In this document: positions 43,651 to 52,612 of the stretch, piece after piece
Position numbering within the stretch: position 1 is the first letter of the stretch
Layout of the letters: every line of letters begins with the position of its first letter
From: Candidatus Poribacteria bacterium
Lineage (GTDB): Bacteria; Poribacteria; WGA-4E; WGA-3G
Assembly (NCBI GenBank): GCA_022394755.1
Contig: JAGFCA010000020.1
Coordinates: 1 to 64,000, forward strand
Length of the DNA stretch: 64,000 bases
Direction of reading: 5' to 3'
The notes under the pieces: generated by a model
What the model was told of the DNA's origin: nothing
The model's database searches: none
What the model saw: the letters and a program-made list of their open reading frames with translations, nothing else
Translations under genes and position numbers: made by a program

Positions 43651-44331
43651 TTAGAAAACACCGATAATTTTCCCAAGACCGTTATTGATAGCATAGCTAA
43701 TTTCAGCAATTAATTGAAGAGGGTTGTATACATTGAGAATTGACGGGACAAACAGTAAGAGCATTAAAATTGGCATGCCGTAAGGAGCAAGCTTAGAAAA
43801 TTCCCGTGATGCGCGTTCAGGCAATAAACCATTAACAACGCTAAATCCATCTAATGGGAAGAGTGGAAGCATGTTGAATATAGCCAGAAATACACTTATC
43901 AATGCAGATCTTCTTAAAAAGATAAGGATCGCTACATTAGTTTTTGGTTCAATAGAAATAAACCCAACTAAGAATTCATACAATAGAATGATGTAGAAGA
44001 TTACAATAGTTAACAGGATATTCATCACTGGTCCTGCAGCAGCAATGAGCATGATATCGAATCTCGGATTTTTGAGGTTATATGGATTAACTGGAACAGG
44101 TTTTGCCCAACCGAAAAATCCTCCACCAAATAATGACCCAATTAGTGGTAGAAACAGGGTGCCAATAGGATCTATATGTACTGCGGGGTTCAAGGACATA
44201 CGTCCTTCATCGCGTGCTGTTGAATCCCCCAACATATTTGCTGATTTTGCATGCCCCCACTCATGAAAAGTTAGGAGTATAATGAATTGGGTTACAGTTA
44301 GGATTGCATAGTATATTCGTTCTGGTGACAT
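43651..44331 (-). CDS. Site-2 protease family membrane metallopeptidase (M50)
   Basis: A 226-residue membrane peptidase. The zinc site HEWGH (about residues 24-28) is in the first membrane segment; the second-site motif NMLPLFPLDG (about residue 156) completes it. It is the small M50B type without a PDZ domain. It is placed just upstream of scpA, as in many bacterial genomes. Substrates are unknown; members cleave membrane-bound regulators within the bilayer. Confidence 0.92.
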   Translation of the reverse strand: MSPERIYYAILTVTQFIILLTFHEWGHAKSANMLGDSTARDEGRMSLNPAVHIDPIGTLFLPLIGSLFGGGFFGWAKPVPVNPYNLKNPRFDIMLIAAAGPVMNILLTIVIFYIILLYEFLVGFISIEPKTNVAILIFLRRSALISVFLAIFNMLPLFPLDGFSVVNGLLPERASREFSKLAPYGMPILMLLLFVPSILNVYNPLQLIAEISYAINNGLGKIIGVF

Positions 44332-44385
44332 AATTAATTATAATAGATTCGGTAATAACGAGTATTATTTTGTGTATATCGTTTG

Positions 44386-45843
44386 TTATTGATCTCTTTT
44401 GTTAATGTAGTATGTATATGCTTCTGACTTAGAGCTAATGATGCCATCCAATTGCTTTGAGAAAATATTTTTGAGTATAGAATCAAAGTTCTTACCTGGT
44501 TTTTCACCCCATTGTATTAAGTCATTTCCATTAATTATAGGTTGTATATATCTCAAGTTTAATAAATATTCTTTTATATTTTCCTGCTGTACCCTTGATT
44601 GATTATGATAAGATAAACTTAGCACCAATGCCTCAAGAGGATATGTCTTTAATATTCGATATATTTCACTTGTTGGTACGGTATCATTTAATGAATTTAA
44701 TACAGAATACAGACTCTGAAACATAGCAATAGGCGATATAATTTTATATAAAACACCTTGTTCATAGATAAATGTTTTCTTTTTTTCTTTGTCAATTATA
44801 CACCATTTACCGTTGTAATGTTCCATTGATGTATTCTGTGATAAATCAACCCCTATATCATTTAGATGTGATTGTTTAAGTTCGCTTGTAGAGATTTTAG
44901 GTAAATTTCGGTTTTTAGCTTCAGCAATCTTCTCAAGTTTATATCCTAATACTAATCTAAAACATAGATATTCTAAAATATATGCGGGTATCCCTTCATT
45001 ATCTTGTATACCAAATAGTGTCATCCAAAGAATTATGTTTGAACTGATATTATCCTTTTCAATATACTCTGATGACCAAGAAATTGCCTGTTGTGCTAAC
45101 TGAAAATCTTCTGCAAAAGAGGGAGGGATCTTCCAATGCGGTGATATGGCAGTAAAAATACCGGTATTGACAAGTTCATTGAGTATTTGAGGTGCGGTAG
45201 ATTCGAGTAGAACTCTATCTATTTCATTCCGTATACGTTCACCACTGATTTCTTTTATATATTGTAAAGCATCCTTAATTCGATTGTAATCAGATTCAGT
45301 TATATTAAAATTATAGCGGACAGCATATCTAAATGCTCGAAAAATACGTGTTGGATCATCGGTATAACTCTTTTCGTGAAGTACTTGTATTGTGCCGCTA
45401 TTTAGATCCTCAATTCCGCCTACCTTGTCAATTACAGTTCCAAAATTGGGTGTATCAATGTGCATTGCCAATGCATTGATGGTAAAATCTCTTCTATATA
45501 AATCATCTGTAATTGAACCAGGAACTACCTTAGGTAACGTTCCAGCTTTATTATACGTTTCGCAGCGTGCAGTGACAAAATCGACTTTAGGTTTGTCAGG
45601 ATTTTCTGGTGTAACACATGCAGTGCCAAATTGTTGATAGACCTGTATTTTTCCTTTCCACTGCCTATACATTTCCGTAGCTAATTGGATTCCATCACCA
45701 ACAACAACAATATCAATATCAAGGTTTTCTCTTTTTAAGATCAGATCTCGTACCGATCCACCTACGAGATAAGCATTCTCGCCAGCTACATCCCCAATTT
45801 CATGTAAAGTTGTAGAGAGTGGTTCTGGGATATGTAGTTCCAT
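44386..45843 (-). CDS. cca: CCA tRNA nucleotidyltransferase / poly(A) polymerase family
   Basis: A 485-residue class II nucleotidyltransferase. The catalytic head is AYLVGGSVRDLILKRENLDI followed by DIVVVGDG; RRDFTINALAMHID (about 113-126) and DPTRIFRAFRYAVRYNFNI (about 161-180) are the next family motifs, followed by ERIRNEIDRVL. It adds or repairs the tRNA 3' CCA. The helical C-terminal part is long and poorly conserved. Poly(A) polymerase activity cannot be excluded from the sequence. Confidence 0.9.
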   Translation of the reverse strand: MELHIPEPLSTTLHEIGDVAGENAYLVGGSVRDLILKRENLDIDIVVVGDGIQLATEMYRQWKGKIQVYQQFGTACVTPENPDKPKVDFVTARCETYNKAGTLPKVVPGSITDDLYRRDFTINALAMHIDTPNFGTVIDKVGGIEDLNSGTIQVLHEKSYTDDPTRIFRAFRYAVRYNFNITESDYNRIKDALQYIKEISGERIRNEIDRVLLESTAPQILNELVNTGIFTAISPHWKIPPSFAEDFQLAQQAISWSSEYIEKDNISSNIILWMTLFGIQDNEGIPAYILEYLCFRLVLGYKLEKIAEAKNRNLPKISTSELKQSHLNDIGVDLSQNTSMEHYNGKWCIIDKEKKKTFIYEQGVLYKIISPIAMFQSLYSVLNSLNDTVPTSEIYRILKTYPLEALVLSLSYHNQSRVQQENIKEYLLNLRYIQPIINGNDLIQWGEKPGKNFDSILKNIFSKQLDGIISSKSEAYTYYINKRDQ

Positions 45844-45901
45844 TTTACCTGAATGAGGTGTTGATAGTAATACTATAAGATGGAATTTATACTATATTCG
45901 G

Positions 45902-46582
45902 TTATAGGAAAGCAAAAACTCTGGTTGGTGCCCCCGAACTACGAGCAAGTTTTAGTGGTGCGATCACTACTTGAAAATGAGTGGGTAATTGGCTTAAGTT
46001 ACACAGGTCTTCAACATGAGGTATCCCAGCTCCAAGAAAGACGAGGTGTGCTGGGGGTAGACCATCATGGAGAGGAGGATGACCAGCAACAGCATCAATA
46101 CTACATGCATCAGTACCGATAACCTTAATACCTTTTTCCACAAGTAATTCAGCTGCATCCTCACTGAAACCGATCCATTCTCGGTTGAAGTTATCTTGAT
46201 AGACGTATCTATCCATTCCTGTACGCATAAAGACGATAGTATCTTTAGGAATATCAGTATTTTCTGTTATCCAATCATGAATATCAGCTGCGGTTACAGA
46301 GTCATTCGGTTTTTTTATCGTAGAAAAGTCCATCAATATTGCCGATCCATATAGTTTTTCTTGTGGTATTTCTGCGACCGTGTAACCATCTGGATACATC
46401 AGGCAAGGAGTGTCTATATGTGTTGAGCAATGTCCAGACATATCAACCCGACTTTCAAAGTAACCGTCTTTTTCTAATGTTGCTTGGTCATAGATATGCA
46501 CAGGGTCTATAGGTAGTTCTCTCGGACTGTTTTCGTCAACTATATAAGATAAATCTAATATATTTTGTAAGGCAAAAGTCAT
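45902..46582 (-). CDS. Cyclase family protein (metal-dependent hydrolase)
   Basis: A 226-residue cytoplasmic protein of the cyclase / kynurenine formamidase-like family. The metal motif H-x-x-T-H-x-D-x-P appears as HCSTHIDTP (about residues 51-59), with Ser where Gly is usual. Also seen: FMRTGMDRY (about 118), GTDACSIDA and HVEDLCNLSQL. Family members hydrolyse amides or dehydrate polyketides. It is upstream of cca in the same direction, 58 bases away. Substrate unknown. Confidence 0.88.
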   Translation of the reverse strand: MTFALQNILDLSYIVDENSPRELPIDPVHIYDQATLEKDGYFESRVDMSGHCSTHIDTPCLMYPDGYTVAEIPQEKLYGSAILMDFSTIKKPNDSVTAADIHDWITENTDIPKDTIVFMRTGMDRYVYQDNFNREWIGFSEDAAELLVEKGIKVIGTDACSIDAVAGHPPLHDGLPPAHLVFLGAGIPHVEDLCNLSQLPTHFQVVIAPLKLARSSGAPTRVFAFL

Positions 46583-46618
46583 CTCTTATTTCTCTCTTTT
46601 TTCACCAAAGATGTAAAC

Positions 46619-46648
46619 AGTATAGCATATATTGCCCGATGAATACAA
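46619..46648 (-). promoter_or_regulatory. Promoter of the cyclase gene
   Basis: Minus strand TTGTAT (46648-46643), 18-bp spacer, TATACT (46624-46619), about 37 bases before the ATG at 46582. Confidence 0.55.
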
Positions 46649-46690
46649 GCAGATTGACATACCTGTTAGACAGTATAAACAGAAAATGAT

Positions 46691-46720
46691 TTGACAAATA
46701 TCTATCTGTTTAGGTAAAAT
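46691..46720 (+). promoter_or_regulatory. Promoter of the 46751 gene
   Basis: TTGACA (46691-46696), 18-bp spacer, TAAAAT (46715-46720). The ATG at 46751 follows a strong AGGAGGAAG site. Together with 46619-46648 it forms a divergent promoter pair. Confidence 0.6.
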
Positions 46721-46750
46721 TGGTTATACGATTATTGGTAGGAGGAAGAA

Positions 46751-47140
46751 ATGGCAAACGAAAACGAAGTGAATGAAAACGCAGAAGTAATAAATGGGAA
46801 CACTCCTCAGAGCGGGATTGTTTTTAATGTACAGCAAGTTCAGTCAATAGATATTACTAATAGTTTTAACCATGTTAAAACCGAAAATGGATGGGTAATT
46901 CAGATCCTTGAATCTGGAAAATTATCTATTAATTTTATTACAAGTATGAGAAAGACTGAAACTACTGTAATGGCGGGAGATTACATAGAACGTGATGGTG
47001 ATGACATTATTCTCTATAAACACCAAACGGAGGATGTATATCGGCAACAACGTAGTCCATCCTCGCTTTCACGTTCTCGTGATGAATTATTAGCCAGTGA
47101 AACTGCTATAAAACCGGTGGAAATACAGGGTCAATCGTAA
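46751..47140 (+). CDS. Hypothetical small cytoplasmic protein
   Basis: A 129-residue protein with a strong ribosome site and promoter, so it is very likely expressed. N-terminal 25 residues are Asn/Glu-rich; the middle (FNVQQVQSIDITNSFNHVKT) and following strands look beta-rich; the C-terminus is Ser/Arg-rich. No signal peptide or membrane helix. I do not recognise a family. Gene spacing to the next gene is 283 bases, so it is probably monocistronic. Confidence 0.6.
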   Translation: MANENEVNENAEVINGNTPQSGIVFNVQQVQSIDITNSFNHVKTENGWVIQILESGKLSINFITSMRKTETTVMAGDYIERDGDDIILYKHQTEDVYRQQRSPSSLSRSRDELLASETAIKPVEIQGQS

Positions 47141-47423
47141 TTCATTGTTCATATATAAAATAGAGTTTATCGGATAGTCTGAGAGTTAAAAGTTTTGACA
47201 TTCTATCCTTTTATTTTACTATTCTTGTGGGAAGTTTAAGTTAACAGGTAATTTAGGTAAGTAACCGGTAACATAGATTTGATTGCAACCTTAATGTTAT
47301 AGCCAATTATCTTCTAACTATACTTGGTTATAATACCGATTTGGAACAGATACACTGCAATAGGAGGAGTGAATCATTTTAAATCGCATATATAAGCTTA
47401 TTTCCAGTCTGAAAGGTGGAACG

Positions 47424-47873
47424 ATGGTTCCAACATCGGTAATTCTGAGTCCCGAAAGTTATGAGACAGTTGTTGCCGAAATTCTAAAATCACCTAAAGG
47501 TCATAGTCCGGATAGTTCCAAAGCAGAAAATCAACTTGCCTTGCCTCCCTTATCTGTTCGATCTGAAGATACAGATATCGTTGTAGTTAAAGAATTGGTC
47601 CCTAATCCTTGTCCGATCTGTCACCATCAGCTTAAATTTCTCAGAGAGATGATAGAACGTTTTGAACAAGAAGGTTCAAACATTATAAGGTGTCCTTTAG
47701 GTCACCGTTATTCTGGAATGATGAAGGTCTACCATCTCAATATCATTCGTGGAACTGAAAATGGTGGTAAGAATGATATAACTGAATGTCCATCCTGTAG
47801 TAGTAACAGAATTCAGTCCTTAGGTCCTTCTGAGATGTTTTGCTTAGATTGTGATTGGGATAGCGGTTGGTAG
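47424..47873 (+). CDS. Zinc-ribbon protein of unknown function
   Basis: A 149-residue cytoplasmic protein with two Cys pairs of zinc-ribbon type: CPIC (about residue 55) with CPLGH (about 83), and CPSC (about 120) with CLDC (about 139). The C-terminus ends CDWDSGW. ATG 47424 has AAAGGTGGA before it. A stronger AGGAGG (47362-47367) sits eight bases before an in-frame ATT at 47376, which would add 16 residues if used as start. The family is not recognised. Confidence 0.65.
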   Translation: MVPTSVILSPESYETVVAEILKSPKGHSPDSSKAENQLALPPLSVRSEDTDIVVVKELVPNPCPICHHQLKFLREMIERFEQEGSNIIRCPLGHRYSGMMKVYHLNIIRGTENGGKNDITECPSCSSNRIQSLGPSEMFCLDCDWDSGW

Positions 47874-48007
47874 GATTGATAAGTGTAATGTAATTTAATA
47901 ATTACTAAACACTAACTATATAGGATCTGATCTATCAACCTCACAGAGTTCCGTGCAACTCCGATTTGACACCCTTTAAATCAGGGGACGCTCACAAGGA
48001 ATACCTT

Positions 48008-49570
48008 ATGAAATATAGATATAAATTATCTACTATTGTATTTTTACTCCTCATTGTCACAATAAGCACCGCACCTACACAAACAACTTTAACTGCTGAA
48101 GATATTGCTGAAAAAGCATTAGCAGCAACTGTATACTTGGAAATGAAGGATAACAGTGGTAATACCTTAGGTATTGGTAGCGGATTCTTTGTCAAGCCAA
48201 ACCTAATTGTTACTAACTACCACGTCATTGAAGGTGCTGCAAAAGGCACTGCAAAGTTAGTTGGTAAATACACCAGATACAATATTGAAGGCGTTACAGC
48301 ATCGGACAAAACTAATGATCTCGCACTTCTAAAGGTATCTGCTTACGGTATCAAACCACTTTCTCTTGGTAACAGTTACGAAGTAAAGATTGGTTCTACG
48401 GCTTACGTTGCTGGCAATCCGAAAGGTTTTGAGGGTACGTTTTCGGATGGTATGATTAGTAGTCGTCGCGACAAATACACAAGAGAACGTCTGCAGATGA
48501 CTGCACCGATTTCACCGGGGAGCAGTGGCGGTCCCGTGCTGAACAAAAAGGGTGAAGTTATTGGAGTTTCCGTTGCAATTCATCGTGCTTTGGATGCACA
48601 AAATCTCAATTTTGCTATTCCATCAAAATATCTCAAGAAACTGCTGACGCAGACAAAGATAGCAAAACCTTTATTGCAAAGAGAAGATATTATATCTGCC
48701 AATACTCGCCTACAATGGGGTAATGTTAAGTACAATTTAGGCGATTATGTGGGTGCCATAACTGACTATACAATGGCTATCCGGCTTAAATCTGATTATG
48801 TCGGTGCATATTACAATCGGGGAAATGCGAAGGCTTACTTGGAACAATACTTTGGTGCTATCGCTGATTTTGACATTGCCATCCGGCTAAATCCTGATTT
48901 TACCGATGCCTACATCAGTCGGGGAATGGCAAAAGGTAAGTTGGGACAATACTTTGCTGCGATATCTGATTATGACATTGCTATCCGACTAAAACCTGAT
49001 TATGCCGGTGCATACTACAATCGGGGAAATGCGAAGATTAACTTAGAACAATATTCTGCTGCTATCGCTGATTATAACATTGCGATTCGCCTTGAACCTA
49101 ATGATGCCGATGCATACATGAATCGGGGAAATGCAAAGCATGAGTTGGGACAATACTTTGCTGCAATATCTGATTTTGACATTGTTATCCGACTAAAACC
49201 TGATGATGCCTTGGTATACTATAATCGAGGACTTGCGAAGGATAAATTGGAACAATACTTTGCTGCGATATCTGATTATGACATTGCTATCCGACTAAAT
49301 CCAGATTTTACCCATGCCTACATCAGACGGGGAGTTACGAAGGCTTACTTGGAACAATACTTTGGTGCTATCGCTGATTATGATATTGCTATCCGATTAA
49401 AACCTGATTATGCCGGTGCATACTACAATCGGGGACTTGCGAAGTATTTTTTACGTCGGACACTTGAAGCAAAACGAGATACCCGCACTGCTATACAACT
49501 TGCGATAAAAGCGGGTGATGTAACTACCAAAACCCACGCCGAGGAACTACTGCGTATTCTCAATAAGTGA
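48008..49570 (+). CDS. Secreted trypsin-like serine protease with eight TPR repeats
   Basis: A 520-residue exported protein. ATG 48008 has AAGGA upstream and starts a signal peptide (about 1-26, YKLSTIVFLLLIVTISTAPT). The protease domain (about 30-215) holds the triad: His in VTNYHVIEG, Asp in TNDLALLKV and Ser in SPGSSGGPVLN. No PDZ domain follows; instead eight TPRs of 34 residues (about 225-500; typical YYNRGNAKAYLEQYFGAIAD). The repeats are very alike at DNA level, so their number may vary between strains. TPRs probably bind substrates or partners. Confidence 0.93.
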   Translation: MKYRYKLSTIVFLLLIVTISTAPTQTTLTAEDIAEKALAATVYLEMKDNSGNTLGIGSGFFVKPNLIVTNYHVIEGAAKGTAKLVGKYTRYNIEGVTASDKTNDLALLKVSAYGIKPLSLGNSYEVKIGSTAYVAGNPKGFEGTFSDGMISSRRDKYTRERLQMTAPISPGSSGGPVLNKKGEVIGVSVAIHRALDAQNLNFAIPSKYLKKLLTQTKIAKPLLQREDIISANTRLQWGNVKYNLGDYVGAITDYTMAIRLKSDYVGAYYNRGNAKAYLEQYFGAIADFDIAIRLNPDFTDAYISRGMAKGKLGQYFAAISDYDIAIRLKPDYAGAYYNRGNAKINLEQYSAAIADYNIAIRLEPNDADAYMNRGNAKHELGQYFAAISDFDIVIRLKPDDALVYYNRGLAKDKLEQYFAAISDYDIAIRLNPDFTHAYIRRGVTKAYLEQYFGAIADYDIAIRLKPDYAGAYYNRGLAKYFLRRTLEAKRDTRTAIQLAIKAGDVTTKTHAEELLRILNK

Positions 49571-49733
49571 TTAAAATAGTTTAAGTAACACTTAGTGACC
49601 ACCGTTCTGACAGTATTTTGAATTTGAGCGATGGATGAAGTGGACTAGTTAGGAAAATTGAGATTATTGGGCAGGAGTTCTTTGAATATCGTGTGGTAGT
49701 TTGCCCGTGAGTGCTAAGATTTCGTGATTGTAG

Positions 49734-49768
49734 TATGTAAGCATCTGACATTATCAGATGCTTACATA
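49734..49768. terminator. 15-bp perfect palindrome between convergent genes
   Basis: TATGTAAGCATCTGA, loop CATTA, TCAGATGCTTACATA: no mismatch. It lies between the ends of the convergent protease and groEL genes, where a bidirectional terminator is expected. No U-run follows on either strand, so intrinsic termination is not certain. Confidence 0.5.
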
Positions 49769-49802
49769 TCTGAGTAGGATGGATCTAATATTTAATTTGT
49801 TA

Positions 49803-51437
49803 TCACATGTGGCCATGTCCAGCATGAGGATCCATATCAGGAAGTTCGGGCGGTTCCTCAATTTCAGTAATTAGAGTTTCTGTCGTTAATAGCAATCCTG
49901 CAATACTTGAAGCATTTTGTAGTGCGGATCGTACCACTTTGGTTGGATCAATTACACCATCTTCCATCAGGTCTCCATATTCCTCTGATGCAGCATTGAA
50001 TCCATAATTGCCTTCACCCTTTTCAACATTTGAAAGGATAATAGCACCTTCTAATCCTGCATTTTCAGCAATTGCCTTGATGGGTGAACGTAGCGCTTCT
50101 CTAACGATAGTTCGTCCAGTATCTTGATCACCATCTAATTCCAAATTGTCAATTCCAGAAATAGAACGTAGTAAAGCGGTTCCACCACCAGCAACGATAC
50201 CTTCTTCAATAGCGGCACGTGTAGCGGACAGTGCATCCTCACATCGTGCTTTTCGTTCTTTCATTTCTATTTCAGTAGCAGCGCCAACATTGACAACAGC
50301 AACACCCCCAGCTAATTTAGCGAGGCGTTCTTCAAGTTTTTCTCGGTCATAATCAGAGGTAGTTTCTTCAATTTGTCGTCGAATCTGTGTGACTCGCCCA
50401 TCAATGTTATCTTTTACTCCGAATCCACCGACAATCGTTGTATTATCTTTATCAACTCTAACTCTACTTGCCGTGCCTAACATTCCTACGACGATATTTT
50501 CTAACCGTATACCTGTGTCTTCTGAAATTACCTGACCACCCGTTAATATTGCTATATCTTCTAACATTTCTTTACGGCGGTCTCCGAATCCAGGAGCTTT
50601 TACTGCAGCAACTTGTAGATTACCACGAAGCGCGTTAACAACTAATGTGGATAATGCTTCACTCTCAACATCTTCTGCAATAATCAATAAAGGTCTGGAA
50701 AGTTGCATAACCTTTTCCATAATTGGAACAAGGTCATTTACAGTAGAGATTTTATCAGTGTTAATGAGAATATATGGATTCTCAAATTCAACAACTTGAT
50801 CTTTTTGGTCAGTCACAAAATGTGGTGACAAGAAACCACGGTCAAACTGCATTCCTTCAACAATATCAACAGTAATCTCTGAGGTATTTCCTTCTTCTAT
50901 TGTAATTGCCCCATCGTTTCCAACTTTCTCAATTGCTTCAGCGATAATTGTGCCGATATTACTATCATTGGCAGGATCATTTGCAGCAATTGATGCTACT
51001 TGTAAAATTTCATCATGGGTATTTACATCTCGGCTTTGTGATGAGATTGCACCTAACGCTGCATTTACTGCTTTATCAATACCGATTTTTAGCTGCATTG
51101 GGTCTGCCCCAGCAGTGACATTCTTCAAACCTTCATGAAGAATTTCTTGACCTAAGACAGTTGCAGTAGTTGTTCCATCTCCAGCAACATCGTTTGTCTT
51201 AGTAGCGATAGATTCAAGTAATTGTGCCCCCATATTTTCATAGGGATCAGGTAGTTCAATTTCTTTTGCGACAGAAACACCATCACTGGTTACGACTGGT
51301 GCTCCGAAAGATTTTTGTATTACCACGTTTCTCCCACGTGGTCCGAGGGTTACTTTGACAGCATTTGCCAAAATATCTGCTCCGCGTTTTAAGGCAACCC
51401 TCGCCTCTTCATCAAAGATTATTTGTTTTGCGGTCAT
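49803..51437 (-). CDS. groEL: GroEL chaperonin
   Basis: A 544-residue 60-kDa chaperonin. It begins [20 protein letters not shown], with [26 protein letters not shown] (ATP site, about residues 85-98) and [13 protein letters not shown]-like [18 protein letters not shown] (about 400). The usual C-terminal Gly-Gly-Met tail is replaced by [12 protein letters not shown]. The ribosome site AAGGAGG is perfect. No groES lies next to it. A CIRCE element is not seen; a consensus sigma70 promoter is. Confidence 0.97.
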   Translation of the reverse strand: MTAKQIIFDEEARVALKRGADILANAVKVTLGPRGRNVVIQKSFGAPVVTSDGVSVAKEIELPDPYENMGAQLLESIATKTNDVAGDGTTTATVLGQEILHEGLKNVTAGADPMQLKIGIDKAVNAALGAISSQSRDVNTHDEILQVASIAANDPANDSNIGTIIAEAIEKVGNDGAITIEEGNTSEITVDIVEGMQFDRGFLSPHFVTDQKDQVVEFENPYILINTDKISTVNDLVPIMEKVMQLSRPLLIIAEDVESEALSTLVVNALRGNLQVAAVKAPGFGDRRKEMLEDIAILTGGQVISEDTGIRLENIVVGMLGTASRVRVDKDNTTIVGGFGVKDNIDGRVTQIRRQIEETTSDYDREKLEERLAKLAGGVAVVNVGAATEIEMKERKARCEDALSATRAAIEEGIVAGGGTALLRSISGIDNLELDGDQDTGRTIVREALRSPIKAIAENAGLEGAIILSNVEKGEGNYGFNAASEEYGDLMEDGVIDPTKVVRSALQNASSIAGLLLTTETLITEIEEPPELPDMDPHAGHGHM

Positions 51438-51498
51438 AAATAACCTCCTTCAAATATTAGTAAAATAACACTAAGTAATGTATGCTTTTGGTAGTTGT

Positions 51499-51527
51499 AT
51501 TATAGCATCTACTGAGCATAAAGTCAA
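51499..51527 (-). promoter_or_regulatory. Sigma70 promoter of groEL
   Basis: Minus strand TTGACT (51527-51522), 17-bp spacer, TATAAT (51504-51499). Very near consensus, in line with high expression. Confidence 0.75.
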
Positions 51528-51747
51528 GTATTATGTAATGTTACGACTGTAATGATATGTGCTATGGTAAGTATTAAAGAGTATGGTTTAACACCTTCTG
51601 CTGGTGTATAATGTATCTCTATAAGAGGTTTAGAAATTATAAATATGAATGAATTTTCTGTGTAATCACGCGTCATATTTCGTAGATACAGACCCTCTAA
51701 ATCCTCAAATTGAATTGTTACAATTGATAGGTGAGTACTTAAACGTA

Positions 51748-51783
51748 TTTGAGAACTCCATAACGTTTTATGGAATTCTCAAA
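51748..51783. repeat. Long palindrome upstream of groEL promoter
   Basis: TTTGAGAACTCCATAA, loop CGTT, TTATGGAATTCTCAAA: 15 of 16 pairs match. It lies 75 bases after the PhyH gene end and 220 bases before the groEL promoter. The whole gap 51438-51857 has no gene. No U-run follows, so it may be a terminator helper, a repeat or a protein-binding site. Confidence 0.5.
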
Positions 51784-51857
51784 ATATGACTGACTAATGA
51801 TTTACCACTGACTACTCAAAATGACTTGATTGAGCAATCAAGTCTTCTGGTTTGCAT

Positions 51858-52595
51858 TTATGATAATCCATCCCAATATTTCCACATATCTTCAGGAGTT
51901 TCAAATCTAATATCGTCTAAGTCCTTCCTGCGATAACGTGTGATTAGAGCGATTCTAACGTTACGTCCACAGTTTGGTCCTGCGGTATGGCTCATTTGGT
52001 GATGCCAAAAGCAGACGTCCCCAGCTTCACCAGTGAATTCATAACTTGGTCCAAGATCAAACGGAGCAACACCACCCGGTAGGCTATCAAGGTCATGGTG
52101 TCTAAAGTACTCAGCCCAGATTTTGTGGCTTCCTGGCCAGATCGTAAATCCACCGCCCTGTTTTTCTACTTTATCAATATAAACAGTAGCAGCAAGAGTA
52201 AATGCCCCGACAACACCTTTTGGAACCCCATTAGAAGGTGTATGGTATCCGTCTAAGTGTCCCATCGGTTGGCTCCACTCTCTGTCAGGATCAGGAAAAT
52301 TTATATGAGGTCCGGCACCGCCGTCTGGATGTAGTTTGCCTTCACCGACCATCTCTTCAGCCATAGTAAAGACGTCATTTCCATAGACTGTTCCTTTGAT
52401 GGCATCATCACCGCCTATTGGAGCCGTGCGATATCCTTTTTTAATCCAAGATTCAGGATCATTCCTATCTTCTTCAAGCGAATCCCAAACTTTATCCAAG
52501 GCAGCGTCAATCTGATTTTGTGTTAGTGCGCCGCGTACAACAAGATAACCATTTTCTTTAAAGAATTCTTTATCTGCATCAGTTAATAATGGCAT
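51858..52595 (-). CDS. Phytanoyl-CoA dioxygenase (PhyH) family oxygenase
   Basis: A 245-residue Fe(II)/2-oxoglutarate oxygenase. N-terminus DKEFFKENGYLVVRGALTQN is typical. Metal ligands: HxD in MGHLDGYHTP (about residue 114) and the distal His in HHQMSHTAGPN (about 207) with Arg in GRNVRIALITRYR. It is only distantly like the other PhyH protein in the window. The enolase-superfamily gene lies 17 bases upstream in the same direction, so the two form an operon and may act in one catabolic path. Confidence 0.9.
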   Translation of the reverse strand: MPLLTDADKEFFKENGYLVVRGALTQNQIDAALDKVWDSLEEDRNDPESWIKKGYRTAPIGGDDAIKGTVYGNDVFTMAEEMVGEGKLHPDGGAGPHINFPDPDREWSQPMGHLDGYHTPSNGVPKGVVGAFTLAATVYIDKVEKQGGGFTIWPGSHKIWAEYFRHHDLDSLPGGVAPFDLGPSYEFTGEAGDVCFWHHQMSHTAGPNCGRNVRIALITRYRRKDLDDIRFETPEDMWKYWDGLS

Positions 52596-52612
52596 AAGTG
52601 TAGATTCCTTTA

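Noticed and set aside
51438-51560. CIRCE element upstream of groEL
   Set aside because: No TTAGCACTC / GAGTGCTAA pair is present in the gap.
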